This document shows positions 15,828 to 23,772 of a stretch of 64,000 nt of DNA, piece by piece. Source of the stretch: an uncultured Eggerthellaceae bacterium. GTDB lineage: Bacteria; Actinomycetota; Coriobacteriia; Coriobacteriales; Eggerthellaceae. The notes under the pieces were generated by a model. It was not told the origin of the DNA, did not search any database, and saw only the letters and a list, made by a program, of their open reading frames with translations. The position numbers and the translations under genes are program-made. Location of the stretch: the NCBI GenBank assembly GCA_958452575.1, contig CAUDUM010000002.1, forward strand, positions 310,001 through 374,000, given 5' to 3'. Position 1 is the stretch's first letter. Every line of letters starts with the position of its first letter.

Positions 15828-17444
15828 CTAGTGCTGCATACGCTTGCGTGCGATGAAAGTGACGCTTGCCGCGCACAGGACCGCGCCGATCGCCGCGATG
15901 CCGGACACATCGCCGGTCTTGGCCAGGCCGTCGCCAGCCGCGTCGCCGGTGTTCAGGGGCTGGACCTGCTCGCCTTGGCCGCCGACGACATTCGCCAAAG
16001 CGAACGTCGAGAAGTGAGTAGTCGTGAAGCTCACAGTACGGGCCTCGGCATCAACAGTCGCGTTCATGTCGGTAACGGTGCCATCATCGGCGACATGGAA
16101 GACATGCAGATTCTCCAGTGACATCGACGTCGGAACGGGCAGCGTCACCGTTGCCTGTTCACCCTCAGGGAAGTCAATGGGATTGCCGAGGGGATCCAGC
16201 AGGTGGATATCGAGAACGTACACGTCGCCAATAACCTCGACTGCATCCTGCAGTGCAGCAGCAGCCTTATCGGCAGCTTCGCCGGCAACCTGATCGGTCA
16301 CCAAGGTGAGCATGCTCCACCAGCCGTCATTTCCATTTTCGCCGCTATTCGGGGTGTGGGTAAGCGTTGCGCCCTGTTCATTGGTGATGACGGTCTCGGT
16401 GTTGTATCCCAGCGAGAGAACTGCAGAGCTCGACAGGTTGATGCTGAGCACATTCGGGTTGGATCGGACAAACTCGCCCGACCCGGAAGTCAACTTGCAG
16501 GTGAGTGCCTTAGAAGCATCGTATTCGATGTACAGGTTGGTGGACATGCCCTGCCCATCGCCGCGAACGAAATAGATGCCCGAATGAGGCTGAGGCGAAT
16601 AGAGGGGATCATCCGAATTGAGATAGTTCGCATCGATGGTCATAGTCCATTCCGTGCCACCGGCAACATTGCTGAATGCAATACCGTCCTCGGCATCAAC
16701 AGTAAGCTGGTACCACTCGCCCAATGCCGGACGGCCGGGGAAGGTCAGAACACCGTTGTCGATGCTGTAATCAAGAAGCTTGCCGTTGTCGTCGAAGGGC
16801 TCGGGAACGGGAGCCCAGGTCGCGTGGATCTCAAGGCCGGAAGTCCCTTGCCCAGAGGGCGTGAAGTCAGAAGCCTCGAGCGGCTTGCTCATATCAATGG
16901 AGCTTTCCCAACCACGGAAGCTGTAATTGCATCCGTCACCATGGAACACGAGGTCGCCCCACGACGGGATAATGTCATGGAAATCCGGATCTTCGCTAGC
17001 CAGCTTGAGATTCTCCTCGATGCTCTTGCCCAGTTGAGCCTCAATGGCGCTGTCCGTAGCGCCACCAGAAGTGTCAAGACGCAACCAGATGAGATAAATT
17101 TCGTCAGCCTCGGTATCGACCGCTCCCTCTGCAGGATCGGTTGTAGTCGACGTCATTCCGGTGACATCCGCCCCCTCTGCAGGCTCGACCATATCGGAAG
17201 GCGCGATGCTGTCGGAAACGACATCCTCCTCGCCGGAGAGAACCGCATTCTCCGCAGACTCGTTCTCGACGAACTCCGTTTCTTCATCAGCGACAACATC
17301 CTCGACAACCAGCTTGTCGGGATCCGCCTCGGTCGCAGCCGCACTCAGCGGGCTTGCGGTCGCGACGGCCGTCAGGCCCATCGTCGCCAGCGCGATCGCC
17401 GCGAAGATGGAGACGACGCGGCGCGCGCCTTCCTTATGCTTCAT
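15828..17444 (-). CDS. Cell-wall-anchored surface protein with LAKTG sorting signal
   Basis: 538 residues from the ATG at 17444 (GGGAGAGG seven bases upstream). A signal peptide occupies about 1-35 (basic start, then VVSIFAAIALATMGLTAVA). An acidic, Glu/Asp-rich stretch follows, then beta-rich repeats of no recognised family; a segment near residue 100-125 reads EIYLIWLRLDTSGG. The C-terminus ends in LAKTGD, a hydrophobic helix (IAAIGAVLCAASVTFIA) and RKRMQH, the layout of sortase substrates with Ala in place of the usual Pro. The gene is less GC-rich than its neighbours. It is probably displayed on the wall; the role (adhesin or other) is unknown. No sortase lies in the window. Confidence 0.85.
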   Translation of the reverse strand: MKHKEGARRVVSIFAAIALATMGLTAVATASPLSAAATEADPDKLVVEDVVADEETEFVENESAENAVLSGEEDVVSDSIAPSDMVEPAEGADVTGMTSTTTDPAEGAVDTEADEIYLIWLRLDTSGGATDSAIEAQLGKSIEENLKLASEDPDFHDIIPSWGDLVFHGDGCNYSFRGWESSIDMSKPLEASDFTPSGQGTSGLEIHATWAPVPEPFDDNGKLLDYSIDNGVLTFPGRPALGEWYQLTVDAEDGIAFSNVAGGTEWTMTIDANYLNSDDPLYSPQPHSGIYFVRGDGQGMSTNLYIEYDASKALTCKLTSGSGEFVRSNPNVLSINLSSSAVLSLGYNTETVITNEQGATLTHTPNSGENGNDGWWSMLTLVTDQVAGEAADKAAAALQDAVEVIGDVYVLDIHLLDPLGNPIDFPEGEQATVTLPVPTSMSLENLHVFHVADDGTVTDMNATVDAEARTVSFTTTHFSTFALANVVGGQGEQVQPLNTGDAAGDGLAKTGDVSGIAAIGAVLCAASVTFIARKRMQH

Positions 17445-17512
17445 ATCGATCCTCTCCCTTCGAGCGCCCTCCACCATGCAATCAGGGCGCACTTTTCCCA
17501 TAGATGGCAGGT

Positions 17513-17540
17513 ATTATCCCCTGCGACGGTCCGAGTTGAA
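17513..17540 (-). promoter_or_regulatory. Candidate promoter of the surface-protein gene
   Basis: On the minus strand, TTCAAC (17540-17535) and GATAAT (17518-17513) are 16 bases apart, about 70 bases ahead of the start codon. Confidence 0.5.
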
Positions 17541-17585
17541 AGGGATCGAGCAGAACAGGACGCCAAGCGCGCAGCATCGGTCAGA

Positions 17586-17653
17586 TGTGACGGAGCGCGG
17601 CCCTCCTGCCATGTTTGCGCAATGCGAAAGAAGGGCCGTCCCCTGTCACATTT
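17586..17653. repeat. Intergenic hairpin repeat, copy 2, inside a larger inverted repeat
   Basis: The element at 17621-17653 (GCGAAAGAAGGGCCGTC and TCACATTT) matches the family consensus and covers the kinase-B stop codon at 17646. In addition, TGTGACGGAGCGCGGCCCT (17586-17604) pairs with 17632-17650 at 15 of 19 positions. It may serve as the terminator for the three-gene signalling operon. Confidence 0.55.
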
Positions 17654-18599
17654 CCAATCGCCAGATCGCGCTCAGGCGGAACGTCCCACCTTCTTGCTGG
17701 CAGACGAGTTCGCCGTCGTGCCGCTCCACGATCTCGCGCATGATGGAGAGGCCGTGGCCATGCCGAGACAGAAGGCCGTCATGTGCACGGCGGGGCGCCT
17801 TCCCGCCCCGCACTGCAACGTCATCCCCCTCCGTCGCACAGCTGTTCTCCACTTCGAGCAGGAAGTGCCCATGCGCCGGATGCGCCTTCACGCGAATCCA
17901 GCGCTTGTCTTCCGGCACCTCGAAACAGGCATGTACGGCATTGTCGAGCGCGTTGGCGAACAGCGCGCACAGCTCCACGTCGGGCGTGGACAGGTCGTCG
18001 GGCACCGTCGCGTCCATCTTGATGCGGATGCGCTCCCTTGCGCACCAGGCGGCTTTGGCAGCGAGCAGCGCATCCACCACCGGGTGCTGGCAGCGGCGAT
18101 CTTGCGGAGCGCGCATCATCCGTTCCGCATCGGCCACGCGCGCGCACGCCGCCGCGCTGTCGCCCGCAGCAAGCGCCTCCTCCACCCGCGCGAGCTGCGC
18201 ATCCAGTCCGTTGCGCACGCGAGCGGCAGCGGCGCGCCTCCGTTTAGCAAGGGCGGCGTACTGCTCCTGCGTCGCCACCTGATCCTCCAGGAAGGCGACG
18301 CGCTCCGCCTCGGCTTCTGCCCGCTCGGCATCGAGCAGTCCCTTGAAGAACAACGGGTTGAGGATGGCGCCGACGATGCCGACAGGCACTACGACAGCCG
18401 CCATCACATCCCAATGGGAGAAAAACGGCCGCAAAGCAAACGCGCAGGCCACAAGCCCGATCTGGCTTGCGGGCATGAGCATGTTGACCAGACGGCGTGA
18501 AACCGGGATGTCGCCGAGCAGCCTCCACAGATACGCGGCGGATGCGAGAAGCGCCGCCACCGAGACCGCACCAAGAGCATAGAGGATATCCGCGTTCAT
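17646..18599 (-). CDS. AgrC-type membrane kinase with ATPase domain but no phospho-acceptor His (kinase B)
   Basis: 317 residues, ATG at 18599 with GAGGAGGG upstream; start and the previous stop overlap as ATGA, so translation is coupled. Three membrane helices (about 7-25, 42-58, 65-85) lead into a coiled helix and a GHKL ATPase: N box LFANALDNAVHA (Asn220) and G box GHGLSIMREIVERHDGEL near 281-298. Where AgrC-family kinases carry the His of an HDxxNHL motif, this protein reads AARVRNGLDAQL (about 126-137), with no His. It therefore seems able to bind ATP but not to phosphorylate itself. The gene upstream has the reverse pattern, so the two probably work as a pair. Confidence 0.82.
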   Translation of the reverse strand: MNADILYALGAVSVAALLASAAYLWRLLGDIPVSRRLVNMLMPASQIGLVACAFALRPFFSHWDVMAAVVVPVGIVGAILNPLFFKGLLDAERAEAEAERVAFLEDQVATQEQYAALAKRRRAAAARVRNGLDAQLARVEEALAAGDSAAACARVADAERMMRAPQDRRCQHPVVDALLAAKAAWCARERIRIKMDATVPDDLSTPDVELCALFANALDNAVHACFEVPEDKRWIRVKAHPAHGHFLLEVENSCATEGDDVAVRGGKAPRRAHDGLLSRHGHGLSIMREIVERHDGELVCQQEGGTFRLSAIWRLEM

Positions 18600-19501
18600 C
18601 CGACACCCTCCTCTTTCGCGACCCCGCTACGCAACTCGCGGACGTAATCCGCCGCCCGCTCCGTCTGCCCGCGCTCGATGAGCCCCAACACGACCTGCAG
18701 GTGGTTGCGCTGGTCATGCCGGAAGCGCGCAGCATGTTCTGCCTCGACACCGGCCGCGCGGGCGCTCTCCGCATGCAAAGCGAGCTGACGCTCGAGGACC
18801 TCCGCGCGCGCGGCATCGCGCTTTGCCGCAATGGAGCGCCTGAATGAAAGCAACGCGATCATATCGACGGCGAGGCAGGCGACGATTGCCGCGAAGAACA
18901 GAACATACACTCTTGGCTCGGTGCTCCGATACGTCATGAGCACCATGGAGCCGATGATGAGAAAGGACAGCTGCGGCAAAAGGAAGACGACGTAGCGCCA
19001 GACCGCCGTCGCCGAGGATCCCTCTGCCGAGGCGCTCTTGGCCGCATCCCCGCCGATCGTGTTCCCGATGACGTTGGCCGCCGCGCGACCGACGATCAGG
19101 ATGACGGCGATGTTGACCAGGCGCATGACAAGCCTCAGGATGCCGCCCGAATCCCTGTTGAGCTCCATTCCGGCAAAAGCAAACGCCGCGCTGATCAGGA
19201 TTTTCGTGGCAAATTCGATGGAAATGAGCAGGAACCCGCAAACCAGCCGCCTAGATAGCGGCCCTTCCCAAAACAAACAGGGAATGACGATGTAGTTGAT
19301 CAAAAACCCGGCGATGTTGCCCACCGTCATCGTGGTGGGACTTGCGACGAACGCCGCCACCACAGCGGCGGCGACCATGCAAAAGAAGAAGAGCCCACGA
19401 CGCCGCACCGGCAAAAACCACGTCGCGATCAGAGCGACCGCGGCGTTGATGCCGAAGCCGACGATCCACCCGGCGATCAGGATTGCTTCGTCAAGCGCCA
19501 C
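18596..19501 (-). CDS. AgrC-type membrane sensor with His-box but no ATPase domain (sensor A)
   Basis: 301 residues from a GTG at 19501. Six or seven hydrophobic segments fill residues 8-220. The cytoplasmic tail has the phospho-acceptor motif FRHDQRNHLQVVLGLIERG, with His262 and the conserved Asn266-His267, and then stops after 301 residues, exactly where the ATP-binding domain of an AgrC-type kinase should begin. The frame is not broken in the domain: it ends in TGA overlapping the start of kinase B. The arrangement suggests that kinase B phosphorylates His262 in trans and the LytTR regulator receives the phosphate. Peptide sensing is typical for the family; no signal-peptide gene was recognised. 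Confidence 0.8.
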   Translation of the reverse strand: MALDEAILIAGWIVGFGINAAVALIATWFLPVRRRGLFFFCMVAAAVVAAFVASPTTMTVGNIAGFLINYIVIPCLFWEGPLSRRLVCGFLLISIEFATKILISAAFAFAGMELNRDSGGILRLVMRLVNIAVILIVGRAAANVIGNTIGGDAAKSASAEGSSATAVWRYVVFLLPQLSFLIIGSMVLMTYRSTEPRVYVLFFAAIVACLAVDMIALLSFRRSIAAKRDAARAEVLERQLALHAESARAAGVEAEHAARFRHDQRNHLQVVLGLIERGQTERAADYVRELRSGVAKEEGVG

Positions 19502-19510
19502 GTTCGCCCG

Positions 19511-20269
19511 CTAGCGGCGCTCAGTGCGGATATGCTCGAACAGCGCCTCGCGCACAGACGCCCGCATGCGGCGGCTCACCGGGACGCTCTCCCCCGAAGC
19601 GAGCACAACGGCCGCGGGTTCGAGCGAGCGCACGGCGTCGAGGTTGACCGCGAAGCTCTGATGCGTGCGCACGAAGCGGCGCGGCAGCTGCGACAGGACG
19701 TCGGCAAGTTTGCCGTACGTCTCGATCGCCTCGCGCGGCGTGTGGATGCGCAGGGAGTGCAGGCTGCTTTCGAGATAGAGGATGTCGGAGGGACGCACGA
19801 CGCGCTCGACCCCCTTGGCACGCACGACGAGCGGCTGCTCGGAGACGTTCTCGCGCGCAGCTTGCGCCAGATCCAGCGCGAGCGCGACATCCTTGTCCGA
19901 AAACGGCTTGGCAAGATAGGCCGCATGGCGCGTGCGGTATACCTGCGTGTGGAACTCATCATATCCGCTCACGTAGACGACCTGCGTGGAAGACCCCGCG
20001 CCGAACAGCCTCTCGACCGCGTCGACGCCCGTGGGGGCAGGAGCGGCAGGCGATGCGCCAGGGTCCAGCACGATGTCGACGAACGCAAGGTCGGGTGCGT
20101 ATCCTTCCTTCATGCGCGCCGACAGGGCATCTACCGACGAGAATGTGGAGATCTCCCATTCGGACGGACCGGAGCCGTTTGGCAGACAGGAGGCAGAGCT
20201 TGAACGCACCATGCGCGCCAATTGCGCGGCATCCTCGGCGCAATCGTCCACGATCGCCACAACGCGCAT
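19511..20269 (-). CDS. LytTR-family response regulator (AgrA/LytR type)
   Basis: 252 residues from the ATG at 20269, preceded by GGAGGGGGG. The receiver domain (about 1-130) shows the acidic pocket (IVDDC) and the phospho-acceptor in LAFVDIVLDPG; the conserved Lys is in AKPFSDKD. The C-terminal LytTR DNA-binding domain (about 145-250) contains LYLESSLHSLRIHT, RTHQSFAVNLDAV and VPVSRRM. It is the first gene of an operon with sensor A and kinase B. LytTR regulators of this type control surface proteins, bacteriocins or quorum responses; the neighbouring surface-protein gene is a possible target. Confidence 0.92.
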   Translation of the reverse strand: MRVVAIVDDCAEDAAQLARMVRSSSASCLPNGSGPSEWEISTFSSVDALSARMKEGYAPDLAFVDIVLDPGASPAAPAPTGVDAVERLFGAGSSTQVVYVSGYDEFHTQVYRTRHAAYLAKPFSDKDVALALDLAQAARENVSEQPLVVRAKGVERVVRPSDILYLESSLHSLRIHTPREAIETYGKLADVLSQLPRRFVRTHQSFAVNLDAVRSLEPAAVVLASGESVPVSRRMRASVREALFEHIRTERR

Positions 20270-20302
20270 AGTACCCCCCTCCTTAAACGACAAGATCATT
20301 TA

Positions 20303-20308
20303 AGTATA
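20303..20308 (-). promoter_or_regulatory. Candidate -10 element of the signalling operon
   Basis: TATACT on the minus strand lies 34 bases upstream of the LytTR gene start in an AT-rich patch. No good -35 is present, which is often the case for promoters that need an activator. Confidence 0.45.
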
Positions 20309-20382
20309 CAGAGTCAGTCGATCCGGAATGCATGCCGAAAATGGCAGCGTCCGGACCGAATCTGCAAAGAGAGGGATGCGTG

Positions 20383-21063
20383 CTACTGCGCGTCTTCCGC
20401 TTGAGCCGCCTTGCCCTTGCGCGCGCCCATCGCCGCCTTGATGGCGCCGATGACGGCGGGGGCCACCGACACGGCCACGATGCCCAAGACGATCACCTCG
20501 AAGTGCTCCTGGACAAACGGAACGCCGCCGAAAAAGTAGCCCACCAGCACGAACAGGCTGACCCACGCGATGCCGCCGATGCAGTTGAACAGCGTGAACT
20601 TGCCGAAGTTCATATGGCCCGTGCCTGCGATGAACGGGGCGAACGTGCGGAAAAACGGCATGAAGCGCGTGATGACGATGGTCAGGCCGCCATATTTGGC
20701 GAAGAAGTGGTCGAGTTTGGCCATGCGCTCGGGCGTGAGCGCCTTGACCTTGCCCGAATCGATGATGCGGCTGCCGAACAGGCGCGCGATCCAATAGTTG
20801 GACGTGTTGCCCAAGATCGCCGCCGTGTAGAACACGACCAGCGTGGCGATGACGTTGAGGCCGCCGCCGTCAGCCGAGAATACGCCTGCCGCGAACAGCA
20901 GCGAGTCGCCCGGCAAAAACGGAAAGAACACCAGACCGGTTTCCACGAACACGATAAGCCACAGAGGCGTGTACACCATGACCGGGCCCAGCGTGATGAT
21001 CCAACCCGCGATCGCACCGCGCGGATCCGACAGCAGGTTGACGAAGAAGTCGATGATCTCCAT
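20383..21063 (-). CDS. DedA-family membrane protein
   Basis: 226 residues, ATG at 21063 with AAAGG five bases upstream. The DedA/VTT pattern is clear: a re-entrant FFPFLPGDSLLFAAG segment near 46-60, NYWIARLFGSRI, then RFMPFFRTFAPFIAGTGHMNFGKF at about 129-152, and C-terminal helices. A Lys-rich tail ends the protein. DedA proteins are inner-membrane scramblases or transporters tied to lipid-carrier recycling and membrane potential; the substrate in this organism is not known. It is monocistronic, following the SRP RNA gene. Confidence 0.9.
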   Translation of the reverse strand: MEIIDFFVNLLSDPRGAIAGWIITLGPVMVYTPLWLIVFVETGLVFFPFLPGDSLLFAAGVFSADGGGLNVIATLVVFYTAAILGNTSNYWIARLFGSRIIDSGKVKALTPERMAKLDHFFAKYGGLTIVITRFMPFFRTFAPFIAGTGHMNFGKFTLFNCIGGIAWVSLFVLVGYFFGGVPFVQEHFEVIVLGIVAVSVAPAVIGAIKAAMGARKGKAAQAEDAQ

Positions 21064-21084
21064 GAAAGCCTTTCGCCTAGATGC

Positions 21085-21116
21085 GCGTGTCGCCGGTCAA
21101 ACGGCCGGCGACACGC
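21085..21116 (-). terminator. Hairpin between the SRP RNA gene and the DedA gene
   Basis: GCGTGTCGCCGG and CCGGCGACACGC form a perfect 12-base stem with an eight-base loop directly after the SRP RNA. It probably ends or matures that RNA. There is no strong T-run. Confidence 0.6.
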
Positions 21117-21117
21117 A

Positions 21118-21225
21118 AGTGCCTCGAATGGGCAAGGGCGCTCGTCAGCGGTCCCTTATGGCTGCTTCCTCCCGGACCTGACCAGGTTCGGAACTTGGCG
21201 CCGCCCAAGCCCATTCGAGGCACTC
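21118..21225 (-). ncRNA. ffs: Signal recognition particle RNA (4.5S type)
   Basis: The minus strand carries the SRP domain IV signature GGTCAGGTCCGGGAGGAAGC (around 21162-21184), the site bound by Ffh. The ends pair perfectly: AGTGCCTCGAATGGGC at the 5' side and its complement at the 3' side (21118-21133), giving the long closing stem of a roughly 108-nt 4.5S-type RNA without the Alu domain. Exact ends are inferred from this stem. Conserved as a helix cap in all bacteria; it pairs Ffh with FtsY for membrane targeting of nascent proteins. Confidence 0.92.
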
Positions 21226-21241
21226 GAAAACTGCACGTGAC

Positions 21242-21247
21242 AGTATA
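21242..21247 (-). promoter_or_regulatory. -10 element of the SRP RNA promoter
   Basis: TATACT on the minus strand, 17 bases ahead of the predicted 5' end. The -35 region is poor (TTTTGG at 15 bases). Confidence 0.5.
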
Positions 21248-21314
21248 GCCAAGCCAAGACACCCAAAATGCGCCGACCTGGATTCAAACCAAAACCACAC
21301 AGAGCGAAAACGCC

Positions 21315-21355
21315 CCGGCATGCAAAAAAGGGGCCGTTGCTTTTTCACATGCCGG
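21315..21355. repeat. Intergenic hairpin repeat, copy 3
   Basis: CCGGCATG and CATGCCGG flank the family core (AAAAAAGGGGCCGTTGCTTTTTC). The arms make this copy a near-perfect palindrome over 41 bases. It lies 30 bases after the TetR gene stop and could terminate it. Confidence 0.6.
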
Positions 21356-21384
21356 TGAGCAATAGAAACGTTCGTCCCTATTTC

Positions 21385-22041
21385 TCATCGGCCGGCGTCC
21401 TGCGCCACGCCGTGCAAACCGTCGAAGACAAGGACTTCGGAAAGCTTTGCCACGCTCTCAAGGGACGCCTCTTCTGGCTCATCGAGCAGCCAGCGCCTGA
21501 ACAGGGCGATCATGCCAGCCCCCACGAACGCCGCGCAGAGCCGCTCGTAGCACTTGGGCATTCCGACGGGGATCTCGCCGGCCAGACGCCCGTCTTCGAT
21601 GAACGCCTCGGTGAGCATATCGGGCAGACGATCGAGCACCATCTCGATGGGCAGATGCCGCATCTGGCTGCGCATGCGGGGTCCGTCCTGCGAAAGCTCG
21701 CCCCACATCGCGGAGAAAAGTTCGGCGATCTTCAAAGGCTCGACTACGCTGCCGCGCTCGCGTGCATGGAGGCCATCGATGAGAGCCCTGGTGAGAAGTC
21801 GGGCTCGCTCGCGCAAAAGCTCATCGGCGAGCGCATCGATGGATTTGTAGTGCAAATAGAACGTCTTGCGGTCCACCCCCGCCTCGCGTGCGAGCGCCGA
21901 TACGCTGATCTTCTCGTAATCAACGTCCTCGAGAAGTTTGAAGAAAGCCGCACGGATCGCCTTCTCGGTTCGGGCCACCCGCTTGTCCTTGCGATCCACT
22001 CCGTCGGCGCGGCGCGCCTCAAGCCCGCCCGGTGTCCCCAT
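21385..22041 (-). CDS. TetR/AcrR-family transcriptional regulator
   Basis: 218 residues from the ATG at 22041; the AAAGG site fits this start better than the ATG nine bases earlier. The N-terminal HTH is typical: RTEKAIRAAFFKLLEDVDYEKISVSALAREAGVDRKTFYLHY (about 25-65), resembling the DhaS-like subgroup with the C-terminal TetR_C_7-type domain (AFVGAGMIALFRRWLLDEP). It diverges from the radical SAM gene, with a palindrome over the shared promoter zone, so it probably represses that gene and itself. Confidence 0.9.
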   Translation of the reverse strand: MGTPGGLEARRADGVDRKDKRVARTEKAIRAAFFKLLEDVDYEKISVSALAREAGVDRKTFYLHYKSIDALADELLRERARLLTRALIDGLHARERGSVVEPLKIAELFSAMWGELSQDGPRMRSQMRHLPIEMVLDRLPDMLTEAFIEDGRLAGEIPVGMPKCYERLCAAFVGAGMIALFRRWLLDEPEEASLESVAKLSEVLVFDGLHGVAQDAGR

Positions 22042-22136
22042 AGCGACCATCCTTTCCGTCAATTCTCCGATTCCTCCGAAACCGTGGAGCAGCGCGCCGA
22101 GATTGCGTGGAGCGTCTGTCCATCCGGCTCCTCCTC

Positions 22137-22158
22137 ATTATAATCCACATTTGTGGAT
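22137..22158. promoter_or_regulatory. Bidirectional -10 region with palindromic operator
   Basis: ATCCACA-TT-TGTGGAT is a perfect palindrome at 22143-22158. It overlaps TATAAT hexamers readable on both strands (22139-22144 plus; 22142-22137 minus). Its position between the divergent TetR and radical SAM genes fits a TetR operator. Confidence 0.65.
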
Positions 22159-22284
22159 GTTCCACAGTTGATGCATAACACTCGAAAACATGCCGGGCTC
22201 GCACGGCCGCCGGCATGGAAGCCCTCCGTTGTCGACCCTCCGGACGGTGGAGGGCGATCTTCGAGCGCCGGAAAGGAGCCATCG

Positions 22285-23700
22285 ATGAAAGCAACCGACC
22301 ACGTGAAGCGCGCCGCCTACAACAAAGCGGTCGACTACCTGTTGGAAGATCCGGAAAACCACGTCCGCAAGATCATGGATCTGCTGGACAAAGCGGCGCC
22401 CGACGATCTGTTCCCCAGCCAGCGCAAGGCGTTTCGCACCGCCATCGACAACCAGAACAACTGGTACCAGCTCATCATGAAGGTGCTCGACCTCAACCCC
22501 GAAGTGCGGGATACGCTGTTGCGCACGTTCGTCGTCGACGCCAATCTGATGGCGTGGCCCGAGCAGGAGAAGAATCGCGCAAAGCACGGCTGCAACACCC
22601 CCTGGGCGGTGCTGATGGACCCCACGAGCGCCTGCAACCTGCACTGCACCGGCTGCTGGGCGGCTGAGTACGGGCACAACCTCAATCTCAGCTACGACGA
22701 GCTCGACTCGATCATCCGCCAGGGCAAGGAGCTGGGCACCCACGTCTACATCTACACCGGCGGCGAGCCGCTCGTGCGCAAGCGGGACCTCATCCGCCTG
22801 TGCGAGGCGCATCCGGACTGCGCGTTCCTTTCGTTCACCAACGGCACCCTCATCGACGAGGAGTTCTGTCAGGAGATGATCCGCGTCAAGAATTTCGTCC
22901 CCGCCATCAGCGTGGAGGGGTTCGAGGGCGCCACGGACAGGCGCCGCGGCGAGGGGACGTTCGGCAAGGTGACCCGTGCGTTCGAGCTGCTACGCGAGCA
23001 CGGCCTGCCGTTCGGCGTGTCATGCTGCTACACGAGCGCAAATGCGGGCTCGATCGCGTCCGAGGATTTCTTCGACTGGATGATCGGACAGGGCGTGCTG
23101 TTCGCGTGGATCTTCACATACTTCCCCGTAGGCGTCGACGCGCCCACCGACCTGATGGTGACGCCCGGGCAGCGCGAGCATCTGTATCGCTTCGTGCGCA
23201 AGATGCGCCAAGAGAAGCCACTGTTCACGCTTGACTTCCAAAACGACGGCGAATTCGTGGGCGGCTGCATCGCCGGCGGGCGGCGCTATCTGCACATCAA
23301 CGCCGCAGGCGATGTGGAGCCATGCGTGTTCGCCCACTACGCCAACGCCAACATCCGCAAAAGCTCGCTGATCGACGCGCTGAAGTCGCCCATCTTCATG
23401 GCCTACCACGATGGGCAGCCGTTCAACGACAATCTGCTGCGCCCCTGCCCCATCTTGGAGAACCAGAACGTGCTGGCCGAGATGGTCGAGCGCACCGGCG
23501 CGCGCTCGACCGACCTGCAGGCCAAGGAGAGCGCCCGCGACCTGTGCGCGAAGTGCGCCCGCTCGATCGAGGAGTGGGCTCCCGTCGCCGAGCGCCTATG
23601 GAACGATCCCGACGACCCCATGCACGCCAAACGTCAGGATCCTACCCAGGGCATGGCCGACTCCGACATGGACAAACTCCACGCCCAAGGCCGCCGTTAG
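22285..23700 (+). CDS. Radical SAM protein with SPASM-like C-terminal cysteines
   Basis: 471 residues, ATG at 22285 behind AAAGGAG. A helical N-terminal domain (1-105) precedes the radical SAM core: the cluster motif CNLHCTGC at about 117-124, the SAM-binding YTGGEPLVRK at about 156-165, and FLSFTNGTL. The C-terminus has further cysteines (EPCVFAHYAN, RPCPILEN, CAKCARS) that may hold auxiliary clusters. The architecture matches COG0535-type radical SAM proteins found beside TetR genes in Firmicutes and Actinobacteria; their substrate is unknown. Likely repressed by the divergent TetR protein. Confidence 0.87.
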   Translation: MKATDHVKRAAYNKAVDYLLEDPENHVRKIMDLLDKAAPDDLFPSQRKAFRTAIDNQNNWYQLIMKVLDLNPEVRDTLLRTFVVDANLMAWPEQEKNRAKHGCNTPWAVLMDPTSACNLHCTGCWAAEYGHNLNLSYDELDSIIRQGKELGTHVYIYTGGEPLVRKRDLIRLCEAHPDCAFLSFTNGTLIDEEFCQEMIRVKNFVPAISVEGFEGATDRRRGEGTFGKVTRAFELLREHGLPFGVSCCYTSANAGSIASEDFFDWMIGQGVLFAWIFTYFPVGVDAPTDLMVTPGQREHLYRFVRKMRQEKPLFTLDFQNDGEFVGGCIAGGRRYLHINAAGDVEPCVFAHYANANIRKSSLIDALKSPIFMAYHDGQPFNDNLLRPCPILENQNVLAEMVERTGARSTDLQAKESARDLCAKCARSIEEWAPVAERLWNDPDDPMHAKRQDPTQGMADSDMDKLHAQGRR

Positions 23701-23728
23701 CCGACCTGCGCCTCAAGCACGCCCGCCA

Positions 23729-23761
23729 CATGAAAAAGAGACGGTCGCTTTTTCACATTCA
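23729..23761. repeat. Intergenic hairpin repeat, copy 4
   Basis: CATGAAAAAGAGACGGTCGC followed by TTTTTCACATTC, the closest match to copy 1. It lies 28 bases after the radical SAM stop codon and would fold as a short hairpin. Confidence 0.65.
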
Positions 23762-23772
23762 GGCCTCAAGGA

